Source: Rachicladosporium sp. CCFEE 5018 (lineage: Eukaryota > Ascomycota > Dothideomycetes > Cladosporiales > Cladosporiaceae). From it: DNA of 64,000 bases. Both the position numbers and the translations under genes were made by a program. Location of the stretch: NCBI GenBank assembly GCA_002077045.2, contig KZ111169.1, positions 124,001 to 188,000 on the forward strand, in the 5' to 3' direction. Positions within the stretch are counted from its first letter, which is position 1. The number at the start of each line of letters is the position of its first letter. The notes beneath the pieces were generated by a model that was given only the letters and a program-made list of their open reading frames with translations, was not told the origin of the DNA and did no database searches. Shown here one piece after another: positions 23,291 through 35,563 of the stretch.

Positions 23291-26200
23291 TTAGCCTACG
23301 ACATCCTTGCTCGGATCCCTATACAATCTTCGGCCAATCGCAACGTAGTATATCCCTGCGAACAGCGTGGTGACAATGAAGATGAACGGTCCCCAGTTGA
23401 GAGACGCAGCGTCGACCTCAGGCGCGGGTGGAAATGCCAAGAAGACTACCAGGAAGAGATCGTAACAGAGAGCGACAACATTGGCGACGGGTCCGTATCG
23501 GCCAAGATTGAATCGCGCAATCTCTGGGTGATATTTGCCGGTAAGTCGTGCCCACAGAGCGCAGGCGTGGGTGAGGGCGTATGACGCATTGAGAGCGATT
23601 AGCTGGCCTGAGATAATTGCGTTGAACGCGATGGTTGAGCCAAAGTTGATACATGTCAGGGCAGCGGTAATGAAGCAGGTGACATAGACCGAGTTACGAG
23701 GTGGATGAGTCGACTTCGTGACCTATGATGTGACGGTGCATCAGCGTTCCATGGCTCGACATAAATGAAGATATCATCACTGACCTTGGCAAGCCATTTA
23801 GAACCCGGCAGGCCACCGTCGCGAGCGAAAGCAGCCATCTCCCGGGAAGCGGCAGCGTTGCAGCCCGTACAGCCAGCAAAAGCTATCAGTACGATAATCG
23901 CTGTGATCGCCTGCGCCCATCTCTGACCCGCTTGCTGAAGAGCATAGATGAAGGGGAAACCGGTCGAGCTGTCCAGTGCGGCACCAACGTCCGGTATACT
24001 CCACATGGTCAGGGTGATGACGACGAAGGCCACCGCAGCATTGCCACAGTAGCTCCAAACGATTGCGAGTGGGACGGCCCGCCCGGCATTGGTAACTTCT
24101 TCCGCCATATGTGCCGCTGCATCAAAAGCTGGAAGGGCTCATGTCAGGCTCGTTCACTCGGACTAAGATGCTCCTTCCACTTACATGTCAATGCATATAC
24201 GTTACCAATTTGACCGACAAGGACAGCGATCCCAAGGTTGCCCCAGCCTGAACTAGTGAAGTTTGTTACGGTTTCGGAGAAGGGAGGATGCGGTGCTAGA
24301 CCAGCAAGGCAGCCGGCAACAGGCAGCCAGCCGATGAACAAGACGACCATTGCGATCATCTGAATGTAGATCAAGGGCTTCGTAGACGTCGCGTTGATGG
24401 CCAATATGAGGAGGACTAGCGCAAACACGCACAGGTTGTTCTGCCACGGTGTTGGAACATAGTCTGGGTAGAAGAGTGCGGCGAGCGAAGGTATGAAGCT
24501 GCCGGCAAGGAACGTGGCTCCCGCGGCAGTGCTTTGCCAGGCGATCGTTGACCACCATCCAGTAAGATAGCTCAACGGCTTCTTGTATCGCGGAGCGAAC
24601 TCGGAAACCCAGTGGTACTGTCCGCCGTTGATGGGAGCGATAGATGTGTACTCGGCGATCGAGAACACGTTACTTAGTGCGAAGATCGCAGTGAAGATGA
24701 AGGACCAAAAGATTCCAGCAGTTCCACCATTGCAAGGCAGGAATAAGGTGGCCAGCTGTGGTCCGCGAGAGAATGCAAGAATGGTGGAGATCATAAAGTT
24801 GTGTACAGCCTTGTTTTCGCGGACGGCGAAGATACCTAGCAGGATTGCCAAGAGGACAAAGAAGTCTGCCAGGCCGTAGGCGAGCCAGAGGTTCCGAGCA
24901 TTGTAGCTATAGATGTTCGCTCGTCTCGTTTGGGTTGTGTCAATGAGACGGGGCGGCCTGACGAGCCAATTAGCATACTGTCAGAGGCTGTGATGTGGGG
25001 CTAACTCACGACAGCAACGGAGCTGTCATCAAACTGACGGTAGTGTTGAAAGAAAGTTGCTCGATCAAGAAGGGCATGGTCTGATTCTGCGCCACAGCTT
25101 TGTCGAGTAGTCGCTGGTCCGATAGATTGCGAGGTCGAGTATAGTTCGCCCATGATACACCTTGCGCCACCTGATTGAGATCGAAGGCATAGTCCAGATC
25201 GTTGCTGCCAATGAGAGAGGTATGTGATAGTGGAGTATCTACCGAGGAGTAGCTTGAGTTCGCAGTGGCGTTCGCAGCTGTACTTGTGACCAAGCCGATG
25301 CTGCCGACCAGCTGGTCCGAGATGGCACTCATGAATGCTGTATACGCCTGCTGCTGCAATGATGACCGCATGGAGGGGTCGTTGTCAGGGTAATCGACCG
25401 CGTGCATGTGCTCGAGTTCGATGTTGTGCACCGTCTGCACACCATTCTGAAATGTCGCATTGATGCTGTAAGTCGTGTTCCAGAGTCGACAGATCGAGTA
25501 GCTCGACTCTGGAATCTTGCTCCCATTTGAGGCGAAGGCAGTCTCGCCGTTTGATGTAGTCTGATAGCGATAGTACTTCATCCAGATCTCGTTCGTTGCA
25601 TTTCTTGGAACTTGTTGCAAGCGTGGTTGCTCAAGTGCAGTGAATGCCACACCATCGTGGTAGATCGTGTTGTTGTTCTGCGTATTCACATCAAACGACG
25701 GCGTGAAGGCATAGTAGCCAAGGGTCTCTCGTAGTTGATCGCTCTCGAGAGCAGCGTTACGATTGCGTTGAAGGGCATCAATGTAGCTGATCTCTGTCGC
25801 ATTGGCATCTCCGCATCTGATGTATGGACCGATGAAGGTCTGACGGTATGAAGATCGTGTGGATGGCGGCGAGAGTGATAGCATCCGACCTGCAGAAGCG
25901 ACAGCCGTCGATATCAACATGATGATCGTGCGTGGTCCGTTGAAGGTAAAGTGATCCGGGTTGGCACTGGGAATCGTGGCATTCGTCGCTGTGAAGTATG
26001 CATAGCGACGCGCTTGACTTGCGTTGACGATGTCAAGATGTGGTATCATTGATAGCACCACAGTGCTTTCATTGCGAGAGATGACCGTCAGCGTGGCCGG
26101 CGTGATTAGCTGAGGAATTTGGAGACACCTGCTGGTGCATGAGCTATGGAATCAAAAATCCCAAACCAGAAAGTGACTTGACTCACAGGGCGATAGCTAT

Positions 26201-26843
26201 CAGCACTACTCCGACGTTCAACTTCCACAGTTCTCGGTGGAACAGACTAAATATGTCTGTCTGCACACTCGCAGCGGCATCGAGACCTCCAAGCGTCATG
26301 GGGCGGCCTTTGCGCAGGGTGCGCCAAACCCATTGCGTGTACACGAACCACACGGGAGATGACAACAGTAGCTTGACAAGCAATGCGAGAAAGTTGCCAA
26401 CCCTATGCAAGTACTGCATCAGTCGACGAAGACAAGTGGATGCTGTCACGCTGGACGGCTCACTGGAGGTTGCGCTCCTGTTCGTTTGTATCCTTCACTT
26501 CACGGCCAGCGTAGTAAGAGTAGAAGCGATCGTGCACAAGTCCGATCACGCAGCCTGCCAGATACGCCGAGGCTGCTAATGCTAATGGTGATAAGTGCAT
26601 CCCATGGGAGGCTGGAGGCGCCGCTACATGATCCGACGGTGGTTGCGGAGGAGCATTGACGGGACTCAACAGTGGACTTTCGACGCTGGTCGTAGATATG
26701 CCATCATCTTTGCCTAGAGCCGAGGAGATGTGATGGGTAGTCAGAGGTATGTTAAGATATATGCCATGTATGTGTGGACTTTCCGCCGGAGTATGGACGG
26801 TTTGCGGATTCGCAGGCGGACTGCTGGGCAGTGACTGTGCCAT
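23291..26843 (-). CDS. Membrane glycoprotein fused in frame to APC permease
   Basis: Six exons join without any stop into 1087 aa: 26464-26843, 26187-26402, 25010-26128, 24185-24957, 23785-24128 and 23291-23722. The first roughly 640 residues look like a fungal multi-TM glycoprotein of unknown function: a Pro/Ser-rich cytosolic N-terminus, three TM helices (near residues 110, 130 and 195), a lumenal domain with many N-x-S/T sites, then NLWLAYGLADFFVLLAILLG. The rest is an amino acid/choline-type APC transporter with NGGTAGIFWSF, I-N-G-G-Q-Y-H-W-V-S-E-F-A-P and HMAEEV. The permease lacks its cytosolic N-terminus and half of TM1, and the glycoprotein lacks its usual tail. Exon 4 spans the junction near 24760 without an intron. 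The fusion may be expressed, may be a relic, or may come from misassembly. Confidence 0.65.
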
Positions 26844-27264
26844 CTCACTCCAGCAAGTGACTGATAAAAGGCGCGAGAGGGTTGCGAATACATCTTGTCC
26901 GACAGTGCATCTTGTATACGCTATGAGTCTCAAAGATTAGATATGAAATGACTCAACTCAGTGTTCCAGGTGGCGCAGCGCAACCAAATCCGTTATCGCG
27001 AGGAACATGTCCAGCGAGCATCGCATATTAGGACACGCAGTCTCGGTAGATATGCAAGGCTGGCGTGACGTTCAATACTCATAAAGTGCAAAGAAGCGTT
27101 TCGAGGCAAGCGACATCTGCACAGCCTCCACAGCTCTGGCTTGGCGCTCCGGCTGTATCAGGACAAAGAGGCCTCGCTTATATTTCGATGATCACATACG
27201 CGACTTTCGTGCGAGTAACGAGATAGGCATGCTGCATGATCGTGGCGCATCAAATGTGAGTATT
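26844..27264. other. Intergenic between fusion gene and NAA35
   Basis: This 421-bp stretch holds the promoter of the leftward fusion gene and the 3' end of NAA35. Nothing else was recognised. Confidence 0.4.
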
Positions 27265-29529
27265 TCATTGCCTCTTCAGCGGTCTCTCTCGCAGCTGTGG
27301 TACAACCCAATAGACATGATACCTCTTCTCCGGCGCCGGTAAAGTCAGCTCTATTCGATCGCTGAGCAGTGTCTCACCGCTGCTGGAAGCGCTGGTCAGC
27401 GTACGTTTTAACACCGTAACAGCAACCGATATCGCAACACACGTAGTCTCTGACTGCTTGATCTCGAGCTTCCATCGCGCTTCAGACCCGCGATGCTTGG
27501 CCGCTACTGGATCTGCCGTCTTGAGCACAGCCAGATGTGACTTAGCATGCGTGACCGTCTCTTCAATGCGACGTAATATGACTGGAGTAAGCTCCTGGAT
27601 ACGGCCTGCCCGAATAAACGTCTCCGAAGATGGCACAGCAGGCGACTTGATAGCGAGGTATGGCTTCATGCGCGCTTCGTGCACGAGGTGAGATTGTGCG
27701 TATGACCGACTTGCAGGCTTGATGACATTGTGATCCAGTATGACATTGTGGATCATCGACAAAGCTGTTGCGATGGCAATCGTTGCATTGGCATCTGCTA
27801 TTAGATAAGAGATCCATATCCTGGCTGCGTCTATCTCATCGGCATAGTGCGCAGGTGACGATGTGGAACAAGTCCCGCTCCGAGTGTGGAGAAAGGCATC
27901 AATATGCTCGAGTAGCTTGTATCGCTCGATGACTACTTGGGCCAGGTACCAATACATTGGACCCATTTCGTAGTCCAAGTAGATGTCCGTTTCGAAGCCA
28001 AGCTGGATAGTCTCAGCCATGATCTTGAGCTTGTAGTATCGTGACCACGCCGAGAGCGGGTTCAGCAACACTTGCTTGCCAAGCGGTGTGTTGAGACGCC
28101 TGCCGGGCGTGATTGTGAGGAGTTCACCGTCCGCTTCGGCAGCGACATGTGTCTCCAGTTGCTCAAGTAGCGGAAGTGCCTGCGTGAAGGTACGCCTGAT
28201 CCGACATCGATTCTGGCAAACCATGCGATACAGATTCATGTACTCGTCGAACGCTTTGTCCATGAAGCTCTCGACTACACGGGCACACCGATGTCGAGGA
28301 TCCGTAGTAGCTTCTACCTCAAAGCTAGCGGTATCGCCCAACGTGTCGCCTGCCAGCACCAGATCGCGTATGTCCGTCAATAGTAGATCGAAATGAGGCA
28401 CATCGGCCGCGATCTTGCCATCTGCGAATAGTCGATCTTGGAACAGCGCTCGTGCGTAGGTGCATGAATTCCGAGCAGCGAAGGTCCATGTAGCTCGTTG
28501 TAGACATGCCGGACTTTGGCGAGTCCAGAAGTCAGTCAGGTGCGAGATTTCGTTGGCGTCTGCGTATAGTCGCGACCACTGTTGAATCGCATCTTCCCAC
28601 TTGACATCTAGCGTCGGCCGTGGCGGCGTACTTGTCGCAAGATGGCGCTGGACCTTGTCCGTGAAAGCGCCGTCTGTTGACTGGGCCAGCGAATGATCTC
28701 TGCGCAGTTCATCAAGTGTGCTGGGTAGGGAAGTCCACTGGGTTGCCTCACCAGCTGTAGCCAGCAGGTACATTTTCCGAGCGGCCAGACGATTGTGCAG
28801 TGCATGAGCAACATCACTGTCAAGCTCGTGAGTATCCACATAGCTTGCGGCATCGTTCAGAAGGTCGACTGCCTCTTGTTCAGTCGTCTTCGGCAACAGC
28901 TCACGACCGAAGAGATGCGTGACGAAGTCTTCCTCCTCGTAGAAGTTCTGACTCTGCACCATCTGCAACACGCACTCCACAGTCTTGATGACCGCAATAC
29001 AGTAGGCCCTGAGCACTGCATGCGTCAAACCTGCCTCTGTCGCTTGGTCACCAGCACTTGGTGAGGAAGGGAGAGGGTAAGGATGTCTGTTCTCCGGCGC
29101 CATCAAAGCATCAACATGCACACTCGTGTAGATCGTCTGCGACAGCGGGTAGCCCTCCAGCCACGCAGCTTCGAGACACCAGAGATGGTCCATGATCCCG
29201 ACCACTTGAGCAGCAGTAAGTGGTGCACCTGGATCGAGTCCAAGTTCCTCACTTTCGCCTTGTAGAATGACCCCAGAGTCCATCTTTGGATCCATGATCT
29301 CAAGCGCGGCGACCGCTTCAAACAGCGTGAAGAACTCATCTTTGACGAGCTCGCCGGGTGGTAGGGCTTTCGAGGCTTTGGCGAATGCCGCGGTCACGTC
29401 CTCGGGTTTGCGCTGGTAAGATGGATGGCAGGCTTTTGCCTCTTCAGCCAGTCGAGCAGCTGCGTTTGCGTACGCATCGCCATTGGTATCTTTGGCAATC
29501 AAAGATTCGCCATCGCTCGTGGCCTTCAT
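27265..29529 (-). CDS. NAA35: NatC N-terminal acetyltransferase auxiliary subunit
   Basis: This is the MAK10/NAA35 subunit that anchors the NatC complex to ribosomes, where NatC acetylates N-terminal Met before hydrophobic residues. It is a single exon of 754 aa. The ATG at 29529 is the first in frame; the open frame extends further upstream but without ATG. The family hallmark near residue 60-85 is present: D-E-F-F-T-L-F-E-A-V-A-A-L-E-I-M-D-P-K-M-D-S-G. It is followed by a W-C-L-E-A-A-W-L-E-G-Y-P-L-S-Q-T segment. The C-terminal half is helical with Y-Y-K-L-K-I-M-A-E-T and Y-L-D-Y-E-M-G-P-M-Y-W-Y. Length and motif order match the fungal family. Confidence 0.92.
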   Translation of the reverse strand: MKATSDGESLIAKDTNGDAYANAAARLAEEAKACHPSYQRKPEDVTAAFAKASKALPPGELVKDEFFTLFEAVAALEIMDPKMDSGVILQGESEELGLDPGAPLTAAQVVGIMDHLWCLEAAWLEGYPLSQTIYTSVHVDALMAPENRHPYPLPSSPSAGDQATEAGLTHAVLRAYCIAVIKTVECVLQMVQSQNFYEEEDFVTHLFGRELLPKTTEQEAVDLLNDAASYVDTHELDSDVAHALHNRLAARKMYLLATAGEATQWTSLPSTLDELRRDHSLAQSTDGAFTDKVQRHLATSTPPRPTLDVKWEDAIQQWSRLYADANEISHLTDFWTRQSPACLQRATWTFAARNSCTYARALFQDRLFADGKIAADVPHFDLLLTDIRDLVLAGDTLGDTASFEVEATTDPRHRCARVVESFMDKAFDEYMNLYRMVCQNRCRIRRTFTQALPLLEQLETHVAAEADGELLTITPGRRLNTPLGKQVLLNPLSAWSRYYKLKIMAETIQLGFETDIYLDYEMGPMYWYLAQVVIERYKLLEHIDAFLHTRSGTCSTSSPAHYADEIDAARIWISYLIADANATIAIATALSMIHNVILDHNVIKPASRSYAQSHLVHEARMKPYLAIKSPAVPSSETFIRAGRIQELTPVILRRIEETVTHAKSHLAVLKTADPVAAKHRGSEARWKLEIKQSETTCVAISVAVTVLKRTLTSASSSGETLLSDRIELTLPAPEKRYHVYWVVPQLRERPLKRQ

Positions 29530-29891
29530 ATTGGAGGTCGAGTGGATGGCAGAAGGACAGAAGTCCTGGCAACGTGTAACGGCAGTTTGAACATAATCAA
29601 CAGTGCGCGTTACACGCACATGATCTCACACTTCGGTGAACATAGACTGCCGAGTCACATAGCGCATTCTCCACTGACGGCAAGATTGTGTGTGACACAC
29701 GTGACATGTATAGATGAGAATACCTCGAGCAGAGGTCTTGGAGCATGCAGAGTCTTGGCATATCTAGACCTGCCTGGCCCATACGGTACATATATACAGC
29801 TCTGGTCACCCCACACCGCAACATTGTCTTGTTGACGCGGCAGAAAGTCCTCCACAGTCATCCCTACATGGTCAATGAGCCCCCTCCCTCC
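29530..29891. other. Intergenic NAA35-ATP15
   Basis: This 362-bp region contains the NAA35 promoter and the ATP15 3' UTR. No other feature was recognised. Confidence 0.4.
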
Positions 29892-30492
29892 TCAAGCTCC
29901 TCCATCCGCCTTCGCATGCTCAGCAAAAGCCTTCTCGTTCGCCTCGGCCAAGTTCTTGTTCTCGCCCTGCTTCCCGTTCTGTCGAAGTGAAGTCAGCATA
30001 TGCCCTGTTCTACCACCCATGTCCCAGAACTTGATTGATCAGCCACGTGTCGAGCCCTTTCCCGGCTCCACGCTCTGCTTCAAAGTTCACAACGATCAAA
30101 TTCCCATGTCCATCTTGTGTTTAGGTTTCGGATCTCCAAGAGCTGCAGCGCATTCTATGCCCGCATCCCGGGCCACTGATCTCGCGTCTTTGCTCGCGAC
30201 TTTGCTCGCTTTTCCCGACTCTTCTGCTCCTCCCAGCGCATTACCGGGGTCTCAAGGGCAACTTACATCCCACCTCGCGAACCTCAGATCCATCTCTCCC
30301 CTCCTCTCAGCAGCGAGTCTCTTGTCATCCTTCAGACTGCGGCGCACAACACGCGCGGCGATCGCGAGGTAGCGGTTATACCTATCACATCCCCAGCATT
30401 AGCACAATACTTCGCGCGCAAGCGAGGAGAGGGTGTGTGAGGAGGGGTAAGGGGGCGTACGTGATGCCGGAGGCTTTCCAGGCGGCGGACAT
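29892..30492 (-). CDS. ATP15: ATP synthase subunit epsilon (copy B)
   Basis: This is the epsilon subunit of mitochondrial F1 ATP synthase, complete here. Three exons join in frame to 77 aa: 30461-30492, 30267-30381 and 29892-29978. The protein starts MSAAWKASGI, continues through a basic helix (RVVRRSLKDDKRLAAERR) and ends with a charged Ala-rich tail (EHAKADGGA). Exon 1 is 32 nt and splits codon T11. The second intron is 288 bp, long for this window, and shows little similarity to copy A. Fungal epsilon subunits are about 60-75 aa, so the length fits. Each exon is short, so simple frame scans miss this gene. Confidence 0.9.
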
Positions 30493-30807
30493 GGTTGCGA
30501 TAGGTGTTGGGGGATTGTTGTGGTTTGTAGACGGAGATGGGCTGGACGAGCCAATGGCGCTGTATGGGGAGCTCTGACTTTGGGGATGGCAAGCTCGGGG
30601 GTTCGCGGGTGAAGAGTCCGAGGATGCCAATAAATGATCGAGTCACGTGCCGGCGTCGCAAGAATTAGCATCAGACACCCAGCAATTCAGTCGTGGACAT
30701 CGATGCAACGATGGCAGCGACGCAGTGTATGATATTGGTACACGTCTACCTTCTCTACACACTCAATCCTCCCACCTATTCCCATTTCCTCCGACCAGTG
30801 AAATTAT
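30493..30807. other. Intergenic ATP15-QCR2 (copy B)
   Basis: This 315-bp stretch is partly alignable to 395-670 with an extra insertion near 30660-30720. It presumably holds the ATP15 promoter and QCR2 3' UTR. Nothing else was recognised. Confidence 0.4.
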
Positions 30808-32297
30808 TTACACCTTCAACCCGATCTCCTCCGCATAAGGCAAGACATACAAATCACCCACAGCGCTCACACTAGCCTTACCCTCAAGCGCAGCCTTAGC
30901 AACGGCCTGCACCTTCTCGGCAGTCACGCTGTCCACGTTCTTCGCCACCTCGTCGATCTGGTATGGCTTGCCGTTCAGGATGAGCCCAGCACCAGTCAAC
31001 TCGAGCGATCCCTCAGTTGCTTGTCCATTCTCGAGCTCCTTGAACTTCGCCAAAGCCTTTGCCCTCGCGAGGTCCTCCTTGCTGACACCCTGCGCGATGG
31101 CTTTGAGAGCATCTACCACGGGCTTTGCGACAAGACGTATGTCATCTGCCGTGCCAGAAAGGGCGATGCTGAGAAGTCCAGCGTCAGAGTGAATCGTGCT
31201 CTTGGTGTGCGCGAAGAGGTTTGGCGCTTCAGCTGTGGCAAGAAGAAGCTTGCTGGAACCAGTCGACCACTTGATGGCTGATGGGCCACCGAGCAGCGCT
31301 GCGAGAACGGCGACTTCCGGCTTGTAGGACGAGCCCGTCGGGCTGCTGGAGCCAGGGAAAGCGATCACAAGTGCGTTGCCAGAGCCGTGTGCAATGCGCT
31401 CTTCACCACCGTAGTATTTCGACTGTTCGGACGTGATCTGGAATGATGGCTGCGCTGGGATGTCGGTGAAGAACTCGTTCACCCACTTGCTGAGCTCGTT
31501 GTGGGTGGCGCCGTTTGCGACGATGGCGAAGTTAGGCTTTGCGTAGGCGGCATTGCTGAAGTCCGCAACGCCTTCGGGGTCGATGTACTTGGCAACTGGG
31601 AGGGAGGATGAGGGATAGAGTGGTACGCCGAGACCGCGGTGGAACGCAAGGCCATATGCGCTGTTCGTGGCCATGGAGAGCGGGCTGCCGAGGAACTTCT
31701 TCTGCTCTAGTTGTATGAGAGGGAAGATCTCCTCGTGCAGGACGTGTGCTGTGTTGTGTCAGCCGATTGCATTACATATCGCAGCATGTTGAGTATACGC
31801 ACGCGCATACTTGGTCTGCGTGACGACCTCCGCTAGTAACTCAACAAAGTATGGCAGGTCATCGCGCAGGAACTTTGCACCCAGCACCAAGTTCTCTCGC
31901 GAGTGGTAGGAGTTGAGCTCGGAGCCAAGCAGCTCTGCCTCACGTTGTATCCGCAGCGTTGATCGATTCTCAGTGGACTATACTCATCATATCAGCATCT
32001 CTTCGCCGTAAGTACACCAAGCCAATGTTTCCGTGCACCCACCTTGAACGCAAATCGCTCCAATGCCTGTGTCAAGCCTGGCAGCGGCTGATATCTTGTG
32101 CCAGCCTTGCCCACCAACGCCAACGTAGTCACAGGCCCAGTCTGATCTCTGCTCGCGACCTTGATGCCCTGCGCATCACCACTGTCGTAGCTAAAGGAGC
32201 CGGAGGCTGGTGCGGCAAGACCGCGGCGGGTTTCGTGTTGCCATGAAGCGCGGGCGGCTCTCTGCGCTTGGCGTGCGAGGACGGAGCGCGAGAGCAT
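30808..32297 (-). CDS. QCR2: Cytochrome bc1 complex core subunit 2 (copy B)
   Basis: Second copy of the complex III core 2 gene. Exons 32043-32297, 31803-31977 and 30808-31748 have exactly the lengths of copy A (255, 175 and 941 nt) and give 456 aa. The second donor is GTGCGT here and GTACGT in copy A. Amino acid changes relative to copy A are few and conservative (for example A/G in the ALVGKAG segment, K/R in the AKALAKF segment), so both copies look functional. The same mitochondrial presequence and alternative upstream ATG are present. Divergently transcribed from RPC82 copy B. Confidence 0.9.
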
Positions 32298-32910
32298 TGT
32301 GACGGTGGTGCTCTCGGCGGTGGTAGAGGGTTGGGTGGAGGTCAATGGGATTCTTGCTGAGATGCTGTTGGAAGCGTGAAGCTCTCTGCTACGGGGAGTT
32401 CCGGAAGCTTCGGAGGGAGAAGGTAGCTCCGGAGACGACGCTATGGAGAGCTTCGTAACTACAGCCCGAGTACACCATTGGAATCGTCTCCTCGAGGCTC
32501 ACTGCTCACTACATGACATCGAAGGCGATACTAGTACTATTGAACCATTCTGGGCCCGCGATCGTATCACATCATCTATCAGGCCGACTAGGAAGTGAAT
32601 AGTCCACTCATAACATACCCAACACTCATCCGCTGACACACCCTCCAATGTCTTGGCGAAGCTGTGTCACCCACCACCTTGACCTCACAAAGTCTATGAG
32701 TACAATAGCTTGAGTAAAACCTATTCATCCGTGACTCTCAATAAAGTCGACCGCATGCGACTTCACAGAAGTCGCTCTCACACACCCATGCGTAAACGTC
32801 GCAGGTAGCATTACGCAGACTCTAGACGACGTGAGAGGTCTCTAGAGTTCCTTTGAACATACTTCATATCTTCACCTCACTTGCTGCGACCGCTCCTGCC
32901 GGACAGAGAC
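32298..32910. promoter_or_regulatory. Bidirectional QCR2/RPC82 promoter (copy B)
   Basis: Counterpart of 2161-2754. The perfect 8-bp hairpin is kept at 32757-32775. The second inverted repeat is kept with one outer-arm change (GACTCTAGA instead of AACTCTAGA). Sequence from about 32615 to 32910 is close to copy A, whereas 32455-32615 is hardly alignable. Confidence 0.5.
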
Positions 32911-35111
32911 ATGACTTCGGTATGCGCTTGCTGGCATGCGCAACACACTGAGATGCAGAGCTAATGTTGGCGACTCAGTCACTTGTTGAAGTATGCAACA
33001 TACTCATCGGCCATACCTTTGACGACATCTGCCAAGTATGCCCGAGTCCGTCATGCCTGGCGCAAGGAACAAGAGATCTAACAGAGTGCTCAGCGAATCT
33101 TCACAAAGCTCGCCAATGGCGGGCGCACCACCTTCAATCTCTTGAAGAGTCTTCACTTCCGCGACACAGCGCCGAGGCGGCTCAAACAATCGCTCGCTCG
33201 ACTGATCCAGCATCGACTTGTCCTCCACTATACCGAGAACGCCGATACCGACGCCGAGAGGACATACTACTCAGTAGACTGGCATGTGGCCTATGGCTGG
33301 ATTCCGCATGGACGGCTTGTGGCGCTGGTGCAGGACAGGCATGGCGACAAGGCGGGGAGCTTGATAGCTATGCTGCTGCAAGTCGGACACACGACTGTCG
33401 CAGATCTCGCGAGCGCATTCAACTTTGAAGAAGCGTCTGGATCAAAACGAGACAGCGGAACCGACATCAATGCGGCACCGCACGTGAACGGCAATGGCGC
33501 AGCCAACGGCGCTCATGCGCACCGAGAGAAAGACAATGGATCGATCAAGAGCATCGAAGAGCTGCACTACATCCTGCGCAAGCTGTTACATGCAGGCATA
33601 CTGCAGAAAGTGGGCACACACACCTTCAAGCCTCACGCAGATGCCGAGGCAGAGACCCAAGCCGTGGTCATGGAAGAGCAGTTCCCAGATGGAAAGATCA
33701 CAGGACCAAGGAAGCAAGCAGAATTCAAGAGATCAGTTGACTCACTTAAGCGGAAGTGGAGGGACGAAGAACAGTATGATGAGCACCGAGATGCAGATAC
33801 GAATGGAACAATCAAGCGACCGGGGCAGGACGCCATCTTGGCGAATAAGCGACGAAAGATGAATGGCGGATCGACGAACGGACATGGTGAAGTGCAGGCG
33901 GACTTCTCGGGTCCCAAGCTTCCGGTACTGTGGCGTTGACGTGCCCACATACTGATCAATCACTGACATGGAGCGCATAGAATGACATGTCAATTGGCAT
34001 CAACCACGCCAGATGTACAGTCGCATTGCGGAGTGAGCAGCTGGTCCACCACGCCAAGCAGTATCTCGGCCACACGACAGCAGGTGTCTACCGAGCATTA
34101 CTTATATCACTCGAGAAGAAGATCCGCTCGATACGAGACGACACGATGGTGTACGAAGATGAGGATGATGAGGATGAGGCTCAGCCAGTTGCCTCGGTAA
34201 TGGAAGTCGCAGACCAACTCGATCCAAACCTCGACCTCACACCTCCAAGCAAGGCCAACAAAGCCGCCACCACTAATGGCGGACCAAAGGTGAAGAAGAA
34301 AGGCACGATAGAATACGATCCGGAATTCGCCGACATAGGCATCAAACGCGAAGTCGCCTCGGACTCCGACGACGACATCACTCCAATCAAAGCTCAAGGC
34401 CGGCGCCTAGACACCATCGAACAACACCTCAAGCTCCTCGAAGAACACATCTCACAATTCTGCCACCGCCCCTCCGTAACCGGCTCCTCCGAATGGCGCG
34501 TCTCCTTTCCCTTCATCACCCGCACTCTCATCCAAGCTCAATTAGACACTACGATCCAACGCCGCTTCGGGACTGTCGGTGTTCGAGTCGCGCGGATGCT
34601 GCGGGAAGAAGGCAAGCTAGAAGAGAAGCAAGTCGCTCAGCGCGTGTTGAAGCATGTTAAGGACATTCGATCAACGCTCGGGCTGATGCAGGCTGCTGGA
34701 CTGCTAGAGACGCAGGAACTACCGCGAGATCAGTACCGGCAGCCAACGAAGTGCATTTACCTGTGGTACTTTGATGAGAAGAAAGTGCAGGCGCAGGTAT
34801 TGGCGCAGAGCTACCAGGGAATTGCGAGATGTTTGCAAAGGATGGATGTGGAGCAGACGCGGTTCCAGCAGGTGCTTGATAAGAGAGCGAGGTTGAGGGC
34901 TGATAGTGGGGAGGACGAGCAGAGGACGTTCATGATGGGTAAGGCTGGGCTGTTGGAAGAGGAGGGTGCGCCATTGAGTGGAGTTGAGAAGTTGCAATTG
35001 GGGCAGTGGAGGGAGGTGCAGGAGAAGCTACTTGCGCAGGTGGGCAGGTTGGATGAGCTTGTGGCGTTGATGAGGGACTTTGATGGTGGGGATGTGTCGA
35101 TGATCTGCTAA
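32911..35111 (+). CDS. RPC82: RNA polymerase III subunit RPC3/RPC82 (copy B)
   Basis: Second copy of the Pol III C82 subunit gene. Exons 32911-32919, 32979-33035, 33094-33924 and 33981-35111 match copy A in length exactly and give 675 aa. The 9-nt first exon (ATG ACT TCG) and all splice sites are kept. The catalytic-complex contact regions are nearly identical between the copies, while the two charged linkers carry most of the amino acid changes. Synonymous change is high in the first part of exon 4 (12 of 60 bases at 34121-34180). Both copies appear functional. Confidence 0.87.
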
Positions 35112-35563
35112 TGCGATCGACAAGGTGTACTTGGAGTGAAGGTGACTGCTCGTCTCACGCAGAGGCGGCGTCAGAGAGGTGATTTGAAGCATTGCGAGGC
35201 GTTCGGAGCTGGTTGGCACTCCACTCACAAGATGCAGGTTTGTGTCTTTTGAGCCATGTTGTATCTATGTAAGTACATACCCAGATCATCATTGAGGGTA
35301 CTCAAATTGCTATTGCATCCTGAGATTTAGGTTCACGTTGGTGGCGAGTCGCGCACATAATGCATAGCAAGTACTGCTTGGGCTCACTCCTTCCTGCCTC
35401 ACTTCGAAGCTAGGCAGCAAGCCACCTTCTTCACAGTTTATGTCTTCTCTGACCTCACCGCATCATCAACGCAACTCACAAGGTGCTTGAACGAACCACA
35501 GACATCAAGCCAAATCCAACGAGACTACTTAACTAGTCGCAGACTTGCAAGCATAAGCTCAGT
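35112..35563. other. Intergenic RPC82 to coiled-coil gene (copy B)
   Basis: This 452-bp region aligns throughout with 4956-5407. It presumably holds a terminator and promoter; nothing else was recognised. Confidence 0.4.
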
